Source of the DNA: Flavobacteriaceae bacterium UBA3356
Lineage (GTDB): Bacteria; Bacteroidota; Bacteroidia; Flavobacteriales; Flavobacteriaceae
Direction: 5' to 3'
Assembly (NCBI GenBank): GCA_002360635.1
Contig: DEQW01000003.1
Coordinates: 394,966 to 458,965, forward strand
DNA length: 64,000 bases
Shown here: positions 53,712-63,043 of the stretch, piece by piece
Numbering within the stretch: position 1 is the stretch's first letter
How the letters are laid out: each line of letters begins with the position of its first letter
Translations under genes and position numbers: made by a program
Notes under the pieces: model-generated
Told to the model about the DNA's origin: nothing
The model's input: only the letters and a program-made list of their open reading frames with translations
Databases searched by the model: none

Positions 53712-54825
53712 TTAACAATTTTTTATAGATAGAAATCCACTTGTGGATTTGTGAATCAATTTTAAACTTCTCATCTATTAGTTTATAACTGTTTGTTTTC
53801 ATTTGCTGATATCTCTTCAAATTTAAAGATAATAATGAATCAATGGCTTTGGCAAGTTCACTTGGGGCATTTGATACGTATAGTCCGGCGTCATAATCTT
53901 CTAATATTTTCCAAGGTGTACCTTTTGAGGCTATTACTGGAGTTCCTTGATTTAAAGATTCTACAACTACATTTCCAAAATTTTCTGTTTCACTCGCTAA
54001 AATTAATGCGAATGACTCTGCATAAATCTTCTCTTTTTCAATACCTTCTAGATGTCCTTTAAACACTATTTTATTCTGCAAATTTAGTTTATTAATCAAA
54101 GACACCAATTCCTTTTTATAGGTATTATGTCTTTTCTCTTGTCTTCCAACAATAAGAAATTTAGAATTTGACTCTAAAAAAGTCTCACTTAAAGCTAAGG
54201 CTCTAATAATTTTATCTAAGCTTTTTATAGGGTGTATTCTGCCAACATATAATAGGTTTTTACTGTCTGTAGTAGTAAGCCTTTCTGAGGGAGCAATAAG
54301 GTTTGGAACTTCAACTATTTTATTTTTAGGAAATATTTTTTGTATCCCCTTTGTTTCCTCGGAAGAAGTACTATGATATATCACATCTCTATTTAATAAT
54401 TTATAAAGAGACAAAAGCGGTTTTTTTTTCCAACTACTAAACTTTAAAGCATTTTTATTTAACTCTCCACGTACAGACCAGATTATTTTTTTATTTCGGT
54501 AAAAGAGTGAGCAATAAAGAAAACTATAAATTGAAAAGGGACTAAATAAACTATTTAAATGTAAGATATCAGTTTTTGAAACTTCTCTTGATAACCTTTT
54601 TCTCGTTGTTAAAGTGGAAATTCCTTTTTTTGCATAAAATACATATCCGCAATCTAACTCCAGCCATTTTTCAGCGCTAATTTCATTAGTAATACCTATA
54701 GTAGTTGTACTAATAGTAGGTTTAAAACCATTGTTTTTTAAAGCTACACAATGCCAATAAAGAGTATTACAAGGCCCTCCAATTTGAGAAGGGTAGAATG
54801 CGCCGAGAGGAAAAAAAACTTTCAT
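53701..54825 (-). CDS. GT4-type glycosyltransferase
   Basis: The 374-residue GT-B protein has LLYVGRIHPIKSLDKI near residue 192 and the C-terminal donor motif ASETENFGNVVVESLNQGTP in two parts near residue 280. It starts with a PSQIGGPCNTLYW loop typical of acceptor-side recognition in GT4. Its ATG overlaps the polymerase stop by one base, and its stop overlaps fnlA by 11 bases. Substrates are unknown. Confidence 0.88.
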   Translation of the reverse strand: MKVFFPLGAFYPSQIGGPCNTLYWHCVALKNNGFKPTISTTTIGITNEISAEKWLELDCGYVFYAKKGISTLTTRKRLSREVSKTDILHLNSLFSPFSIYSFLYCSLFYRNKKIIWSVRGELNKNALKFSSWKKKPLLSLYKLLNRDVIYHSTSSEETKGIQKIFPKNKIVEVPNLIAPSERLTTTDSKNLLYVGRIHPIKSLDKIIRALALSETFLESNSKFLIVGRQEKRHNTYKKELVSLINKLNLQNKIVFKGHLEGIEKEKIYAESFALILASETENFGNVVVESLNQGTPVIASKGTPWKILEDYDAGLYVSNAPSELAKAIDSLLSLNLKRYQQMKTNSYKLIDEKFKIDSQIHKWISIYKKLLNEN

Positions 54826-56150
54826 TATTTATTTGTTGGAGATTGACATAAATTTAAATTTTTGTTTGGTTTATCCAGCTTTTCTTCTAAAAATCCATTA
54901 TGCGTACATAAAAAAATGAAAGTCCACACCAATACTCCAATCCCACCAACAGAAAACAAAGTCGCTTCTCCTAAATTAGTGAATAAAGCAATTAATGCTA
55001 AAATCAGAAAAGAATTATACTTGTTCTTTCTTATTTTTAAAAAAGAGATTATAGTTATTAATAGAATAACAGCACCTATAATCCCTAATTCTTCAATACT
55101 GGCTAGAAGTATGCTGCCTTTTTCATAAGCTTTCCCAAGTGTCATTGGATCTTTGAATGAATTCAAATCGGAGGGCATTTTAAAACCTATTCCTAAAAAG
55201 GGGTGATTACTTATATTAGTGATTTGACTATGTAATAAGGCTCCCCTTGAAGCAATAAAACTATCTTGAACTGTATTAGCATTAGATTTATTTAAAAAAT
55301 CAATTGTGAATTGAGTAATTTCACTATAATATAAAAACAAAAGAATACTACTTAACGAAAAAAATAGAAAGAACTTTTTGCTAATTAACTTTCTTAATTT
55401 TGTGTTAATCAATATTATTCCTATTAAACCTAATAAAACAGATAATATAGAAGTTCGTGAGAGAGATAGATATGTGAAGATAAAACTAAGAATAAAAAAC
55501 AACAAACCTTTTTTGGTGAATTTTTTAAATAATTTAATTAATAAGAACCCCGTAAAAGGTGCCAAAACTACTCCAAAAGCATTTGGGTGCAAAGAAACAC
55601 CTTGAAATCCAACACCGTTTTTTAAATAGGCAATAGAAGGCTGTAAAAAAGAGAAAGCAGAACAAATTATAATAGCAATATACATTGCCTCTATATTTTT
55701 TATTATTGTCGCTCTTTGCTCGATACTTTTAAAAAATGAACTTTTAAACGTAAAAAAAATCATTAAAGAAAAAGAGGCTAACTCGATTAGGCTATTGACT
55801 GAGTCATATGAGAAAAAAAGAGAATGTATCAGTAGAAACAAAAACAGTATTGGAATGAAACTCCCTTTAGAAAAAATAATAAGAAATGAGAAGCCTTTAA
55901 CACGTGATAAAAGAATTATAAAAATCAGGAGGTATCTTAAATTGCTTAAGTTGTTTTCTCCGCTTCCTCCAGTGGCATTTTGAACAAAAAATACTAAAAA
56001 ATACAATAAAAGTAAATCTAAATTAGCTAGACTTCCTCTAAAATAGAGTAAACAAAATATTAATATTGTAAGAACTGCTCCATAAGGAACAAATAACAAC
56101 GTTAGTATAACAAGCAACCATTTAAAAAGGTCTCTTTTTGATTTAAACAT
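54825..56150 (-). CDS. O-antigen ligase/polymerase-like membrane protein (Wzy)
   Basis: The 441-residue protein has about eleven membrane helices with a long periplasmic loop bearing HPFLGIGFKMPS, the usual arrangement of Wzy/WaaL-type proteins. In an operon with a flippase and Wzz-like protein, Wzy is most likely. I chose ATG 56150 (MFKSKRDLFKW); the longer frame begins with TTG at 56171. It overlaps the upstream glycosyltransferase by eight bases. Confidence 0.8.
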   Translation of the reverse strand: MFKSKRDLFKWLLVILTLLFVPYGAVLTILIFCLLYFRGSLANLDLLLLYFLVFFVQNATGGSGENNLSNLRYLLIFIILLSRVKGFSFLIIFSKGSFIPILFLFLLIHSLFFSYDSVNSLIELASFSLMIFFTFKSSFFKSIEQRATIIKNIEAMYIAIIICSAFSFLQPSIAYLKNGVGFQGVSLHPNAFGVVLAPFTGFLLIKLFKKFTKKGLLFFILSFIFTYLSLSRTSILSVLLGLIGIILINTKLRKLISKKFFLFFSLSSILLFLYYSEITQFTIDFLNKSNANTVQDSFIASRGALLHSQITNISNHPFLGIGFKMPSDLNSFKDPMTLGKAYEKGSILLASIEELGIIGAVILLITIISFLKIRKNKYNSFLILALIALFTNLGEATLFSVGGIGVLVWTFIFLCTHNGFLEEKLDKPNKNLNLCQSPTNK

Positions 56151-57210
56151 TCTCAAGCAATACGTTTTCAAATTCGCTAACTATACTTCTGGAGTAATTC
56201 TCTTTAAATTGTTTTGCTTTAATAATCCGTTCCTCCAATGAAGGTCTTTTAAAATCAGCTATTTCATTAAATAATGCCGACTGTAAATCATCTAAATTAT
56301 TGGATTTGTAGACTATTCCCCATTCAATAGCGTTAACAATAAAGCTTCCTCCACAACTTTCATTTGTAATTACTTTAACCCCTCTAGAGAGGGCTTCATT
56401 TATTACAGCTCCCCATCCATCAAATTTACTAGGTAAAACGAGGTAGTCTGAGTTAATTAAAAAAGACATGGCTTTATTGTTTTCCAAATTTCCATAAAGT
56501 ATAACCTTATCTTCCATGTCTAATTCAATTATCATTTTTTCTAGCTGAGGCCTAAGCGGCCCGTCTCCAATTACATTCAATTTCCAATTATGATTCTTTA
56601 AGTTACTTAAAGCTTTTATTAGTTGAATAATATTTTTTCTGTCAATTAATTGTCCGATAAATAATAAAACTGGAGAAGTATCTTCAATTTTAATTTTTTT
56701 TAAAGTTTCAATTTTTGGTAATTCAGTAAAATATTGAAATCTATAAATTTTTTCTTTAGGAAATCCACTGGAATGGTACCATTCAACTCCCAAGTCACCC
56801 ATAGCAAAAATTGCATTTATTTTTTCTTTATATAGAAAAGCTTTAATAGTATAGATTAATTTTCTGAAATGTTTTTGCCATCCTAAACTAGATCCTGCTT
56901 CTACAATTACCGTATTAATTGAAGATTTACTAACATTCTTGAAAACTTTTCCAATGATATTGTTATTAGCAATTCCTGAAAAAATATTAATAGCGTCTCT
57001 ATGTCTTTCGTTGAGTTCATTTGCTATTAATTGATTCTTTAGAATTACAATATTAGCTTTACCAATATCCGGTCTCTGCCAACCTTGTTTTACTCTAGCT
57101 TCAGAAATTTCTTCTAAAACAGCTAAAATAACTTCATGACGTTCAGCGAGTTTTCTAATCAAAAAAGATTGATGTGGGCTAATAATATTTTGCCAAAAAA
57201 TTATTTTCAT
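56143..57210 (-). CDS. GT4-type glycosyltransferase
   Basis: The 355-residue GT-B protein has LLFIGQLIDRKNIIQ near residue 186 and the donor-site segment PSKFDGWGAVINEALSRG near 259. The N-terminal part includes the family-like SPHQSFLIRKLAE. Its ATG overlaps the stop of the upstream glycosyltransferase by four bases. Donor and acceptor are unknown. Confidence 0.86.
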   Translation of the reverse strand: MKIIFWQNIISPHQSFLIRKLAERHEVILAVLEEISEARVKQGWQRPDIGKANIVILKNQLIANELNERHRDAINIFSGIANNNIIGKVFKNVSKSSINTVIVEAGSSLGWQKHFRKLIYTIKAFLYKEKINAIFAMGDLGVEWYHSSGFPKEKIYRFQYFTELPKIETLKKIKIEDTSPVLLFIGQLIDRKNIIQLIKALSNLKNHNWKLNVIGDGPLRPQLEKMIIELDMEDKVILYGNLENNKAMSFLINSDYLVLPSKFDGWGAVINEALSRGVKVITNESCGGSFIVNAIEWGIVYKSNNLDDLQSALFNEIADFKRPSLEERIIKAKQFKENYSRSIVSEFENVLLENV

Positions 57211-58433
57211 TTGGTTTCAATAAATTTTAAAATTTCATATGAAATATTGTTCCAATTATTATGTTTTTTTATGTAATAAACACCTTTAACACTCATCCTA
57301 TTAAGTATAGAATGGTCAATTTTAAAAACTTTTTCAATTTCTAATTGAATTCCCTCTACTGTTTCTTTTTTAATAATATGCAAAAACTTTTTGTATTCAT
57401 TTGGCAATGATTTAAAATTAGTTGTTAAAACAGGAGTGCCAGACATAATATACTCAATAAGTTTGGAAGGAAACCCAAAATCATTTACAGAAGTATTAGT
57501 AAGTCTAGGATTGATTAATAAATCAGCTGTCTGCATATATTTTAATAAAGTCATATTCTCAACCGCTCCATGGAAAAATATGTTTTTATTTTTTTTTGCC
57601 ATTTTTTTCACTTCATTAGCTAATTTTCCATAACCGTAAATATGTAATTCCCATTTTGGTTTTTTTATCAAGATAAAGCTTTTAATCATCTCAATAACAC
57701 CATTATAATCAATTAAGGTACCAGCAAAGAGAATCTTTTTTATTTCTGATTTGTTATTATACCTTTCGGTATTAATGAAATTATTATATAAATCTTCAGA
57801 ATAACCAACTCTAGAAACTAAAAAAGGAATTTTAAGTTTTAATGAAGAAATTACATTTTCATTTAAAACAATTATGCCATTAAAAAATTTTAATAATCTG
57901 TGCCCTAATTTGAACGTACAAATTAAATATACTCGATAAAAAAAAAATTTTGATTTGATATTTGGAAAAGGTGTATCTATAGTTAAACTAAAAATTTGGG
58001 CACTAAAAATAATTTTAGTTAGAATTATCATTAAACAATTTCCTAGACTTGAGTTCAATAAAATTATTTTTCTTTTAGATTTTTTATTTTTTTGGGACCA
58101 TCTTATCAAAAAAATAAATAAATAAATATTTTTTAATAAATCTCTTACTATCGGGTAATTTAAGCTATGGATATGAGTAAACTTCTTATTATCAAATAAA
58201 TATATGTTTTTACCATCTGACTGATGAAGATTATCAACAAATGCTAACGATAATATGTCCAACCTTTTTCCTAATTGATTGTTTAATGATTTCAATAGAT
58301 TGATTTCGTATTTTTTTCCGGCCAAAGAAAGATTCAAATCTTCTATCACCTCAATTGGCAAAGCATTACCACAAAATAAAACTTGTTGTTTATTTACCTT
58401 TTGAAATTTTGTATTTTTCTTTTTTGTATTCAT
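57207..58433 (-). CDS. GT4-type glycosyltransferase
   Basis: The 408-residue protein has a GT4-like C-terminal half with ILFAGTLIDYNGVIEM near residue 229 and the donor motif NDFGFPSKLIEYIMSGTP near 310. The N-terminal part carries hydrophobic stretches around residues 95-110 and 125-150 that may associate with the membrane. It lies 34 bases downstream of the flippase. Substrates are unknown. Confidence 0.84.
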   Translation of the reverse strand: MNTKKKNTKFQKVNKQQVLFCGNALPIEVIEDLNLSLAGKKYEINLLKSLNNQLGKRLDILSLAFVDNLHQSDGKNIYLFDNKKFTHIHSLNYPIVRDLLKNIYLFIFLIRWSQKNKKSKRKIILLNSSLGNCLMIILTKIIFSAQIFSLTIDTPFPNIKSKFFFYRVYLICTFKLGHRLLKFFNGIIVLNENVISSLKLKIPFLVSRVGYSEDLYNNFINTERYNNKSEIKKILFAGTLIDYNGVIEMIKSFILIKKPKWELHIYGYGKLANEVKKMAKKNKNIFFHGAVENMTLLKYMQTADLLINPRLTNTSVNDFGFPSKLIEYIMSGTPVLTTNFKSLPNEYKKFLHIIKKETVEGIQLEIEKVFKIDHSILNRMSVKGVYYIKKHNNWNNISYEILKFIETK

Positions 58434-58467
58434 AACAAATAATACTATTTTTCACCTTGACCCTTAG

Positions 58468-59814
58468 TCATATTTTTGATTTTAATAACAGTTTATTGAG
58501 TTGAAAATAAAATGTCAATCCTAAAATCAACATAAAAAATACGTTGGAATATATTACACCTGGGATTCCGTATATATTTCCCAAATAAAAAGCCAGTGGT
58601 ATATTAAATATAGCGGCGCCTATCATTAAGTACATCTGGACTTTAATCTTGCCGATACCATTAATTACGTAATTATGGCTTGCTTGAAAAGCTATAACGA
58701 TACTGTAAATCATCATTGCAAATGAAACTTCATTTGTAATTTCTATACTGTCACCAATCCACAATTCATAAAGAAAGGGTGAGCAAAAATACAGTATGAC
58801 AGTTGCAACCGATAAGTAAACCCAAATTTTTCTAATTATAATAATATTTTTTTGCATCCATGAGAAATCTTTACGTGCCCAAGCATCTGAATATGCACTC
58901 CAATAAGGTGTGAGAATTATAAAACTTATCATCGTTGTTAATGAAAATAATTTAAAAGCAATATTAAATTCTGTAACAGCCTCTGGACCAATTACATTAC
59001 TAATTATAAAATTATCTGTTTGAAATAAAACCAAAGCTCCTATTTGAATGATAAAAAATGCACCGCCTAAATTTAGTATAGTCTTTAAATAGCTAATTTT
59101 AATATATTTATACTTAGGGGATATATATTTCAATTTTCCTTTAAATAAAAATAATGTCGCTATTAATAATACTAGTATAGGAATAGCTGTTAAAACTAAA
59201 ACTAAAACTATTAAATTAGGGGCAACGAAATTTTTCAAAATAAATACAGCTATTAAAACCCCCAATTGTCCTAGAAATGTAATCATTGAAGAAAGAGCTG
59301 AATAATGCAGTGCAGTGAGTATCGAATTTATAATTTTAACCACAAATTGAACACAAAAAGAAGCTACAATCAAAAGAAAAAGTAATTGAACTCTATCGTT
59401 ACTTAAAGATTTTATACTTAGAAAATCCTTCCACTGAATAACATTATTTATAAAATAAAACAATATAAGTATAAACGCTGCAATAAGGATCATAGATGCA
59501 TAAGTAGTACTTATATATCTTCTTGACTGCTCATACCTTTTTAAAGCGTGAGCTTCACTTAATTTATTTCTAAGGCCATTTCCAAGACCTATATCAAAGA
59601 ATGAAAGCCAACTTACAATTGAACTAAGAGTTAGCCATATACCGTACTCCTCCGCCCCCACATAATTTAAGGTAAGTGGTACTAATAGTAAACCAACTAT
59701 TATACTTCCGCCTCGTACCCCAAAAGACATGATGACATTTCTAAGAATTTTCTGAGAGAGTTCATTGTCTCTTTTAAAATATCGAAGGATTTTATCTTTT
59801 AAAGTACTAATCAA
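58468..59814 (-). CDS. oligosaccharide flippase (Wzx-like), minus-strand copy
   Basis: The 448-residue protein has about 12 membrane helices and the N-terminal pattern LVPLTLNYVGAEEYGIWLTLSS, close to polysaccharide flippases of the MOP family. The frame opens at TTG 59814; the first ATG (59730) would cut off a conserved cytosolic segment, so the TTG is preferred. It follows the dehydrogenase by 27 bases. It is not closely similar to the plus-strand flippase by eye. Confidence 0.85.
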   Translation of the reverse strand: MISTLKDKILRYFKRDNELSQKILRNVIMSFGVRGGSIIVGLLLVPLTLNYVGAEEYGIWLTLSSIVSWLSFFDIGLGNGLRNKLSEAHALKRYEQSRRYISTTYASMILIAAFILILFYFINNVIQWKDFLSIKSLSNDRVQLLFLLIVASFCVQFVVKIINSILTALHYSALSSMITFLGQLGVLIAVFILKNFVAPNLIVLVLVLTAIPILVLLIATLFLFKGKLKYISPKYKYIKISYLKTILNLGGAFFIIQIGALVLFQTDNFIISNVIGPEAVTEFNIAFKLFSLTTMISFIILTPYWSAYSDAWARKDFSWMQKNIIIIRKIWVYLSVATVILYFCSPFLYELWIGDSIEITNEVSFAMMIYSIVIAFQASHNYVINGIGKIKVQMYLMIGAAIFNIPLAFYLGNIYGIPGVIYSNVFFMLILGLTFYFQLNKLLLKSKI

Positions 59815-59841
59815 AATATTGTATAAGAACTTTTTTCATAA

Positions 59842-61206
59842 TTATAATTTAGCCTGTGCCTTACCCTTTAGAATACCCTTCACATCATAAACCACCGTAT
59901 TCCCATTTTTCAACCGTTCCAAATCCAATTCCAAAAACTGATGATGAGCAACAGTAAGTACAATAGCATCATAGGTTTTACTAGGGCAGTCTTTTAAAGT
60001 AGTTAAGCCATACTCATCCTGTACCTCCGTCGGGTTGGCCCAAGGGTCGTATATAGTTACGTTGGTTTCGTATTCTTTTAATTGTTTAATGACATCAACC
60101 ACCTTAGTGTTTCGTACATCCGGACAGTTTTCTTTAAACGTAATCCCTAACACCAAAATGTTTGCGTTTTTTATTTTGAGGTCGTTACGGAGCATCAACT
60201 TGATTACTTCACTGGCTACATACTGTCCCATACTATCATTCATGCGGCGCCCAGCCAAAATGATTTCTGGGTGATAGCCCAGCTCTTGTGCTTTTTGAGC
60301 CAGGTAATACGGATCAACTCCAATACAATGCCCGCCAACCAAACCGGGCCTAAACGGTAAGAAATTCCATTTAGTTCCGGCGGCTTCTAATACGGCATGA
60401 GTGTCAATATTCATCATATTGAAGATCTTGGCCAATTCGTTTACAAAGGCAATATTGATATCGCGTTGTGAGTTTTCGATGACCTTGGCAGCTTCTGCAA
60501 CTTTAATGGTAGGAGCAAGGTGCGTACCAGCGGTAATAATCGATGCATAGAGGGCGTCTATTTGCTTTCCGATTTCAGGTGTGGAGCCAGAAGTCACTTT
60601 TAAAATTTTATCAACCGTATGTTCTTTATCACCGGGATTAATACGTTCGGGTGAATAGCCTGCATAAAAATCTTTATTAAAAGTAAAACCAGAAGATTTT
60701 TCTAAAACAGGAATACACTCTTCTTCAGTTGCACCAGGATATACGGTAGATTCGTAAATTACAATAGCTCCTTTTTTAAGTACCTTTCCAACTGTTTCAC
60801 TAGCCTTAATTAGCGGTGTTAAAACGGGACGATTGTTTTTATCTACGGGAGTAGGAACCGTGATGATGTAATGGTTGCAGTTCGCTATGTCATCAATAGT
60901 ATCAGAACAATATAGGCCATTTTTGAGACTTGCTGACTTGGTTACCGGGGGAGTGGGAGACTTGGGGATGGGGTTTTGTTTTAATAAAACTGATTGTAGT
61001 ACGTTGTCTTCAACTTCCAGGGTGTCGTCGTGGCCGTTCATTAACTGTTGTACCCGTCTACTGTTGATGTCATAACCTACTACCGGGTATTTAGTAGCAA
61101 AAAGTCGTGCCAAGGGTAGCCCTACATAACCAAGACCAATAACCGCTATTTTAACTTGGGGATTGGAAGCTGACGGTTTACTGGTGTTATTATTTTCTAT
61201 TTCCAT
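59842..61206 (-). CDS. tviB: UDP-HexNAc 6-dehydrogenase (TviB/WbpO type) with in-frame insertion
   Basis: The 454-residue enzyme has the NAD loop GLGYVGLPLARLFA near residue 24, IITVPTPVDKNN near 114, the catalytic cysteine in GGHCIGVDPYYLA near 290 and HPEIILAGRRMND, all typical of the UDP-GlcNAc/GalNAc 6-dehydrogenases TviB and WbpO. It oxidises the C6 hydroxyl to a carboxylate. With the epimerase upstream it would give UDP-GalNAcA. Residues about 78-95 are a Pro/Ser/Thr-rich stretch (PIPKSPTPPVTKSASL) that normal members lack, encoded by GACTTGG-rich repeat-like DNA. Confidence 0.93.
   Translation of the reverse strand: MEIENNNTSKPSASNPQVKIAVIGLGYVGLPLARLFATKYPVVGYDINSRRVQQLMNGHDDTLEVEDNVLQSVLLKQNPIPKSPTPPVTKSASLKNGLYCSDTIDDIANCNHYIITVPTPVDKNNRPVLTPLIKASETVGKVLKKGAIVIYESTVYPGATEEECIPVLEKSSGFTFNKDFYAGYSPERINPGDKEHTVDKILKVTSGSTPEIGKQIDALYASIITAGTHLAPTIKVAEAAKVIENSQRDINIAFVNELAKIFNMMNIDTHAVLEAAGTKWNFLPFRPGLVGGHCIGVDPYYLAQKAQELGYHPEIILAGRRMNDSMGQYVASEVIKLMLRNDLKIKNANILVLGITFKENCPDVRNTKVVDVIKQLKEYETNVTIYDPWANPTEVQDEYGLTTLKDCPSKTYDAIVLTVAHHQFLELDLERLKNGNTVVYDVKGILKGKAQAKL
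60922..60975 (-). repeat. repeat-like insertion inside tviB
   Basis: On the minus strand the segment carries AAGTCTCC, AAGTCAGC and AAGTCTC units (on the plus strand GACTTG three times between 60926 and 60964). It keeps the reading frame. It looks like the intergenic octamer-type repeats of this genome. The match is approximate. Confidence 0.45.
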
Positions 61207-61239
61207 TTTACTTGTTCAATAGGTTGTTTTTACAAGATG

Positions 61240-61247
61240 CAAACTTA
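61240..61247 (-). promoter_or_regulatory. possible -7 element before tviB
   Basis: The minus strand reads TAAGTTTG, matching TAnnTTTG, 33 bases before the tviB ATG. A TTG lies 25 bases upstream (61273-61275), slightly beyond the usual spacing. Confidence 0.4.
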
Positions 61248-61281
61248 CTTGTTTACTATGTTTTAAGCCTTGCAATGGTTG

Positions 61282-61656
61282 TTAAAGTGTCCATTTTTCT
61301 GGGTTGATGATCATATTGACCACCATACCTAAAATATGGTTGTATGTTTTAAATAGTTCCGTATGGGTTTCTTTAGTTAAATAGCCACAAGCTTGCGCAT
61401 AGTCAAGCCACACTTGTGTTTCTGCTGCCTCTCCTTCTACATCGGAAAGTTTGGCAATAAATGCTTTCTTATACCTTCTTTTTCGCCACGCTTCGGCTAA
61501 ATTACCTGAAACCGAACGGGATGATCTTCTTATTTGGTCGGTAAGTGAATACCGCTCTTCCTTTGGAAAAGATTTGGTTACATTAAAAATTAACATACCA
61601 GCCTCAAACGATAGTTGATAAACCTTCAAGTCCTTATGTGTTTTAATGTTCCCCAT
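61282..61656 (-). CDS. four-helix-bundle protein (TIGR02436 / S23-like)
   Basis: The 124-residue protein has the family start HKDLKVYQLSFEAGMLIF near residue 6 and LTDQIRRSSRSVSGNLAEAW near 38 in two parts. Such proteins fold as four helices and are found in 23S rRNA intervening sequences and as stand-alone genes inside surface-polysaccharide loci. Their function is unknown. It sits between the epimerase and tviB, next to octamer tandem repeats, which suggests it arrived as a small insertion. Confidence 0.88.
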   Translation of the reverse strand: MGNIKTHKDLKVYQLSFEAGMLIFNVTKSFPKEERYSLTDQIRRSSRSVSGNLAEAWRKRRYKKAFIAKLSDVEGEAAETQVWLDYAQACGYLTKETHTELFKTYNHILGMVVNMIINPEKWTL

Positions 61657-61680
61657 ATCAATATAATTTAGTTTTACTCA

Positions 61681-61720
61681 CCCAGTCACCCAGTCACCCA
61701 GTCACCCAGTCACCCAGTCA
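61681..61720 (+). repeat. CCCAGTCA octamer tandem repeat
   Basis: Five perfect CCCAGTCA units are followed by decayed copies to about 61752 (CCTCGTCC, CTAAGTCA, CCAGATCA). It lies between the four-helix-bundle gene and the epimerase stop. Confidence 0.92.
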
Positions 61721-61761
61721 CCTCGTCCCTAAGTCACCAGATCATCTCGTCCCAAAATCCG

Positions 61762-62757
61762 TCACAAATGCTCCCAATACCAATCCACAGCTTCTTGTAA
61801 GCCTTCTTTAAATATGTGGGTGGGTTGATAGTTTAAGTTCTGTTTTGCTTTATCAATAGATGCTAATGAATGTGGGATATCGCCTTTTCTATTAGGACCA
61901 TGTTTTATTTCTATTTCTGAAATTTTAGAATCGTAAGCAGATAAATAGGTGCGTAAATCCTCCGCCATAGATTTAATAGTAGTTCTGTCTCCTACAGCGG
62001 TGTTATATACTTCATTCAAAGCTTTTTGATTATCTGTTGTAATAGCCAATAAATTCATTTGAACCACATTGTCTATGTACGTAAAATCACGTGAAAAAGT
62101 TCCGTCCCCATTAATAGTAGGGCTTTCATGATTCATAAACTGAATAACAAATTTCGGTATAACTGCTGCGTAAGCACCATTAGGGTCTTGCCTTCTTCCA
62201 AAAACATTAAAATAACGTAACCCGATTGTATCTAAATTGTACGTCCGCTTGAAATTATCAGCGTATAATTCATTTACATATTTTGTAATGGCATAGGGCG
62301 ACAACGGTTTTCCGATAACTTCTTCTACTTTCGGAAGATTTTCAGAATCCCCATATGTAGAAGAACTGGCTGCGTATACAAAACGCTTTACATTATTATC
62401 ACGAGCTGCGACAAGCATATTTAAAAAACCAGAAACATTAACATCATTACTGGTAATAGGGTCTTCTATAGAACGAGGAACAGACCCTAATGCTGCTTGA
62501 TGCAAAATAAAATCAACATTTTTACATGCTTCTTGACACGTTTTTAAGTCTCTTATGTCACCTTCAATAAGAATGAATTTTTCTGAAGAAAGAAAAGGGG
62601 TGATGTTTTTTTTATGTCCAGTAGCAAAATTATCTAAACAGATAACAGTACTTCCAATCTTTAATAGTGCTTCACAAAGGTTGGAGCCTATAAACCCTGC
62701 ACCACCTGTTATTAAAACTCTTTTTTCTTTTAATATTTTAAATTGGTCTAAACTCAT
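61762..62757 (-). CDS. tviC: NAD-dependent UDP-HexNAc 4-epimerase (TviC/WbpP type)
   Basis: The 331-residue SDR enzyme has the NAD loop GGAGFIGSNLCEAL near residue 19, the catalytic SSSTYGDS and SPYAITKYVNE (YxxxK) near 150, and RYFNVFGRRQDPNGAYAAVIP near 182. These mark the UDP-GlcNAc/GalNAc C4-epimerases TviC and WbpP. With tviB it would supply UDP-GalNAcA. It is the first intact gene of the minus-strand operon. Its ATG overlaps the stop of a GIY-YIG pseudogene (ATGA). Confidence 0.92.
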   Translation of the reverse strand: MSLDQFKILKEKRVLITGGAGFIGSNLCEALLKIGSTVICLDNFATGHKKNITPFLSSEKFILIEGDIRDLKTCQEACKNVDFILHQAALGSVPRSIEDPITSNDVNVSGFLNMLVAARDNNVKRFVYAASSSTYGDSENLPKVEEVIGKPLSPYAITKYVNELYADNFKRTYNLDTIGLRYFNVFGRRQDPNGAYAAVIPKFVIQFMNHESPTINGDGTFSRDFTYIDNVVQMNLLAITTDNQKALNEVYNTAVGDRTTIKSMAEDLRTYLSAYDSKISEIEIKHGPNRKGDIPHSLASIDKAKQNLNYQPTHIFKEGLQEAVDWYWEHL

Positions 62758-63032
62758 TTGTTGTCTTCTTGACCGGTGAAATAAGATTTGAGTCGATTTC
62801 CCAAATACATTTTTCCATAGTGTGTTTTTAAATATTTTTCCCTTTTTATGGCATCATCTTGCGATAAACATCCCTCAAAGTAAATTAATTTGAACGGTCT
62901 GCGGTGTTTTGTAGAAGGTAATTTTCACCTCTGATGCGCCTCAAATCTTAATGGCAAGTTCGAGGTATACCCAGTATATTTTTTACTGTCCTTTTCACTT
63001 AATAAAATGTATACGTAATAAAAGCCTTTCAT
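62754..63032 (-). pseudogene. GIY-YIG nuclease superfamily gene with in-frame stop
   Basis: The frame runs from ATG 63032 to TGA 62754-62756 over 93 codons and reads FYYVYILLSE, KYTGYTSNLPLRFEAHQ, then STKHRRPFKLIYFEG and KREKYLKTHYG. These fit the small GIY-YIG (UPF0213/YhbQ-like) proteins. Codon 36 (62925-62927) is TGA, where the family usually has a Gly or similar residue. The rest of the frame is intact, so the change is recent, or is a sequencing error. Inverted repeats CCGGTGAAATAA (62773-62784) and TTATTTCACGGG (63039-63050) lie at both sides. Confidence 0.8.
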
Positions 63033-63043
63033 GTGCCATTATT

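Noticed and set aside
61681..61752. Possible CRISPR array
   Set aside because: The units are 8 bp in direct contact, with no spacers and no cas genes, so this is a simple tandem repeat.
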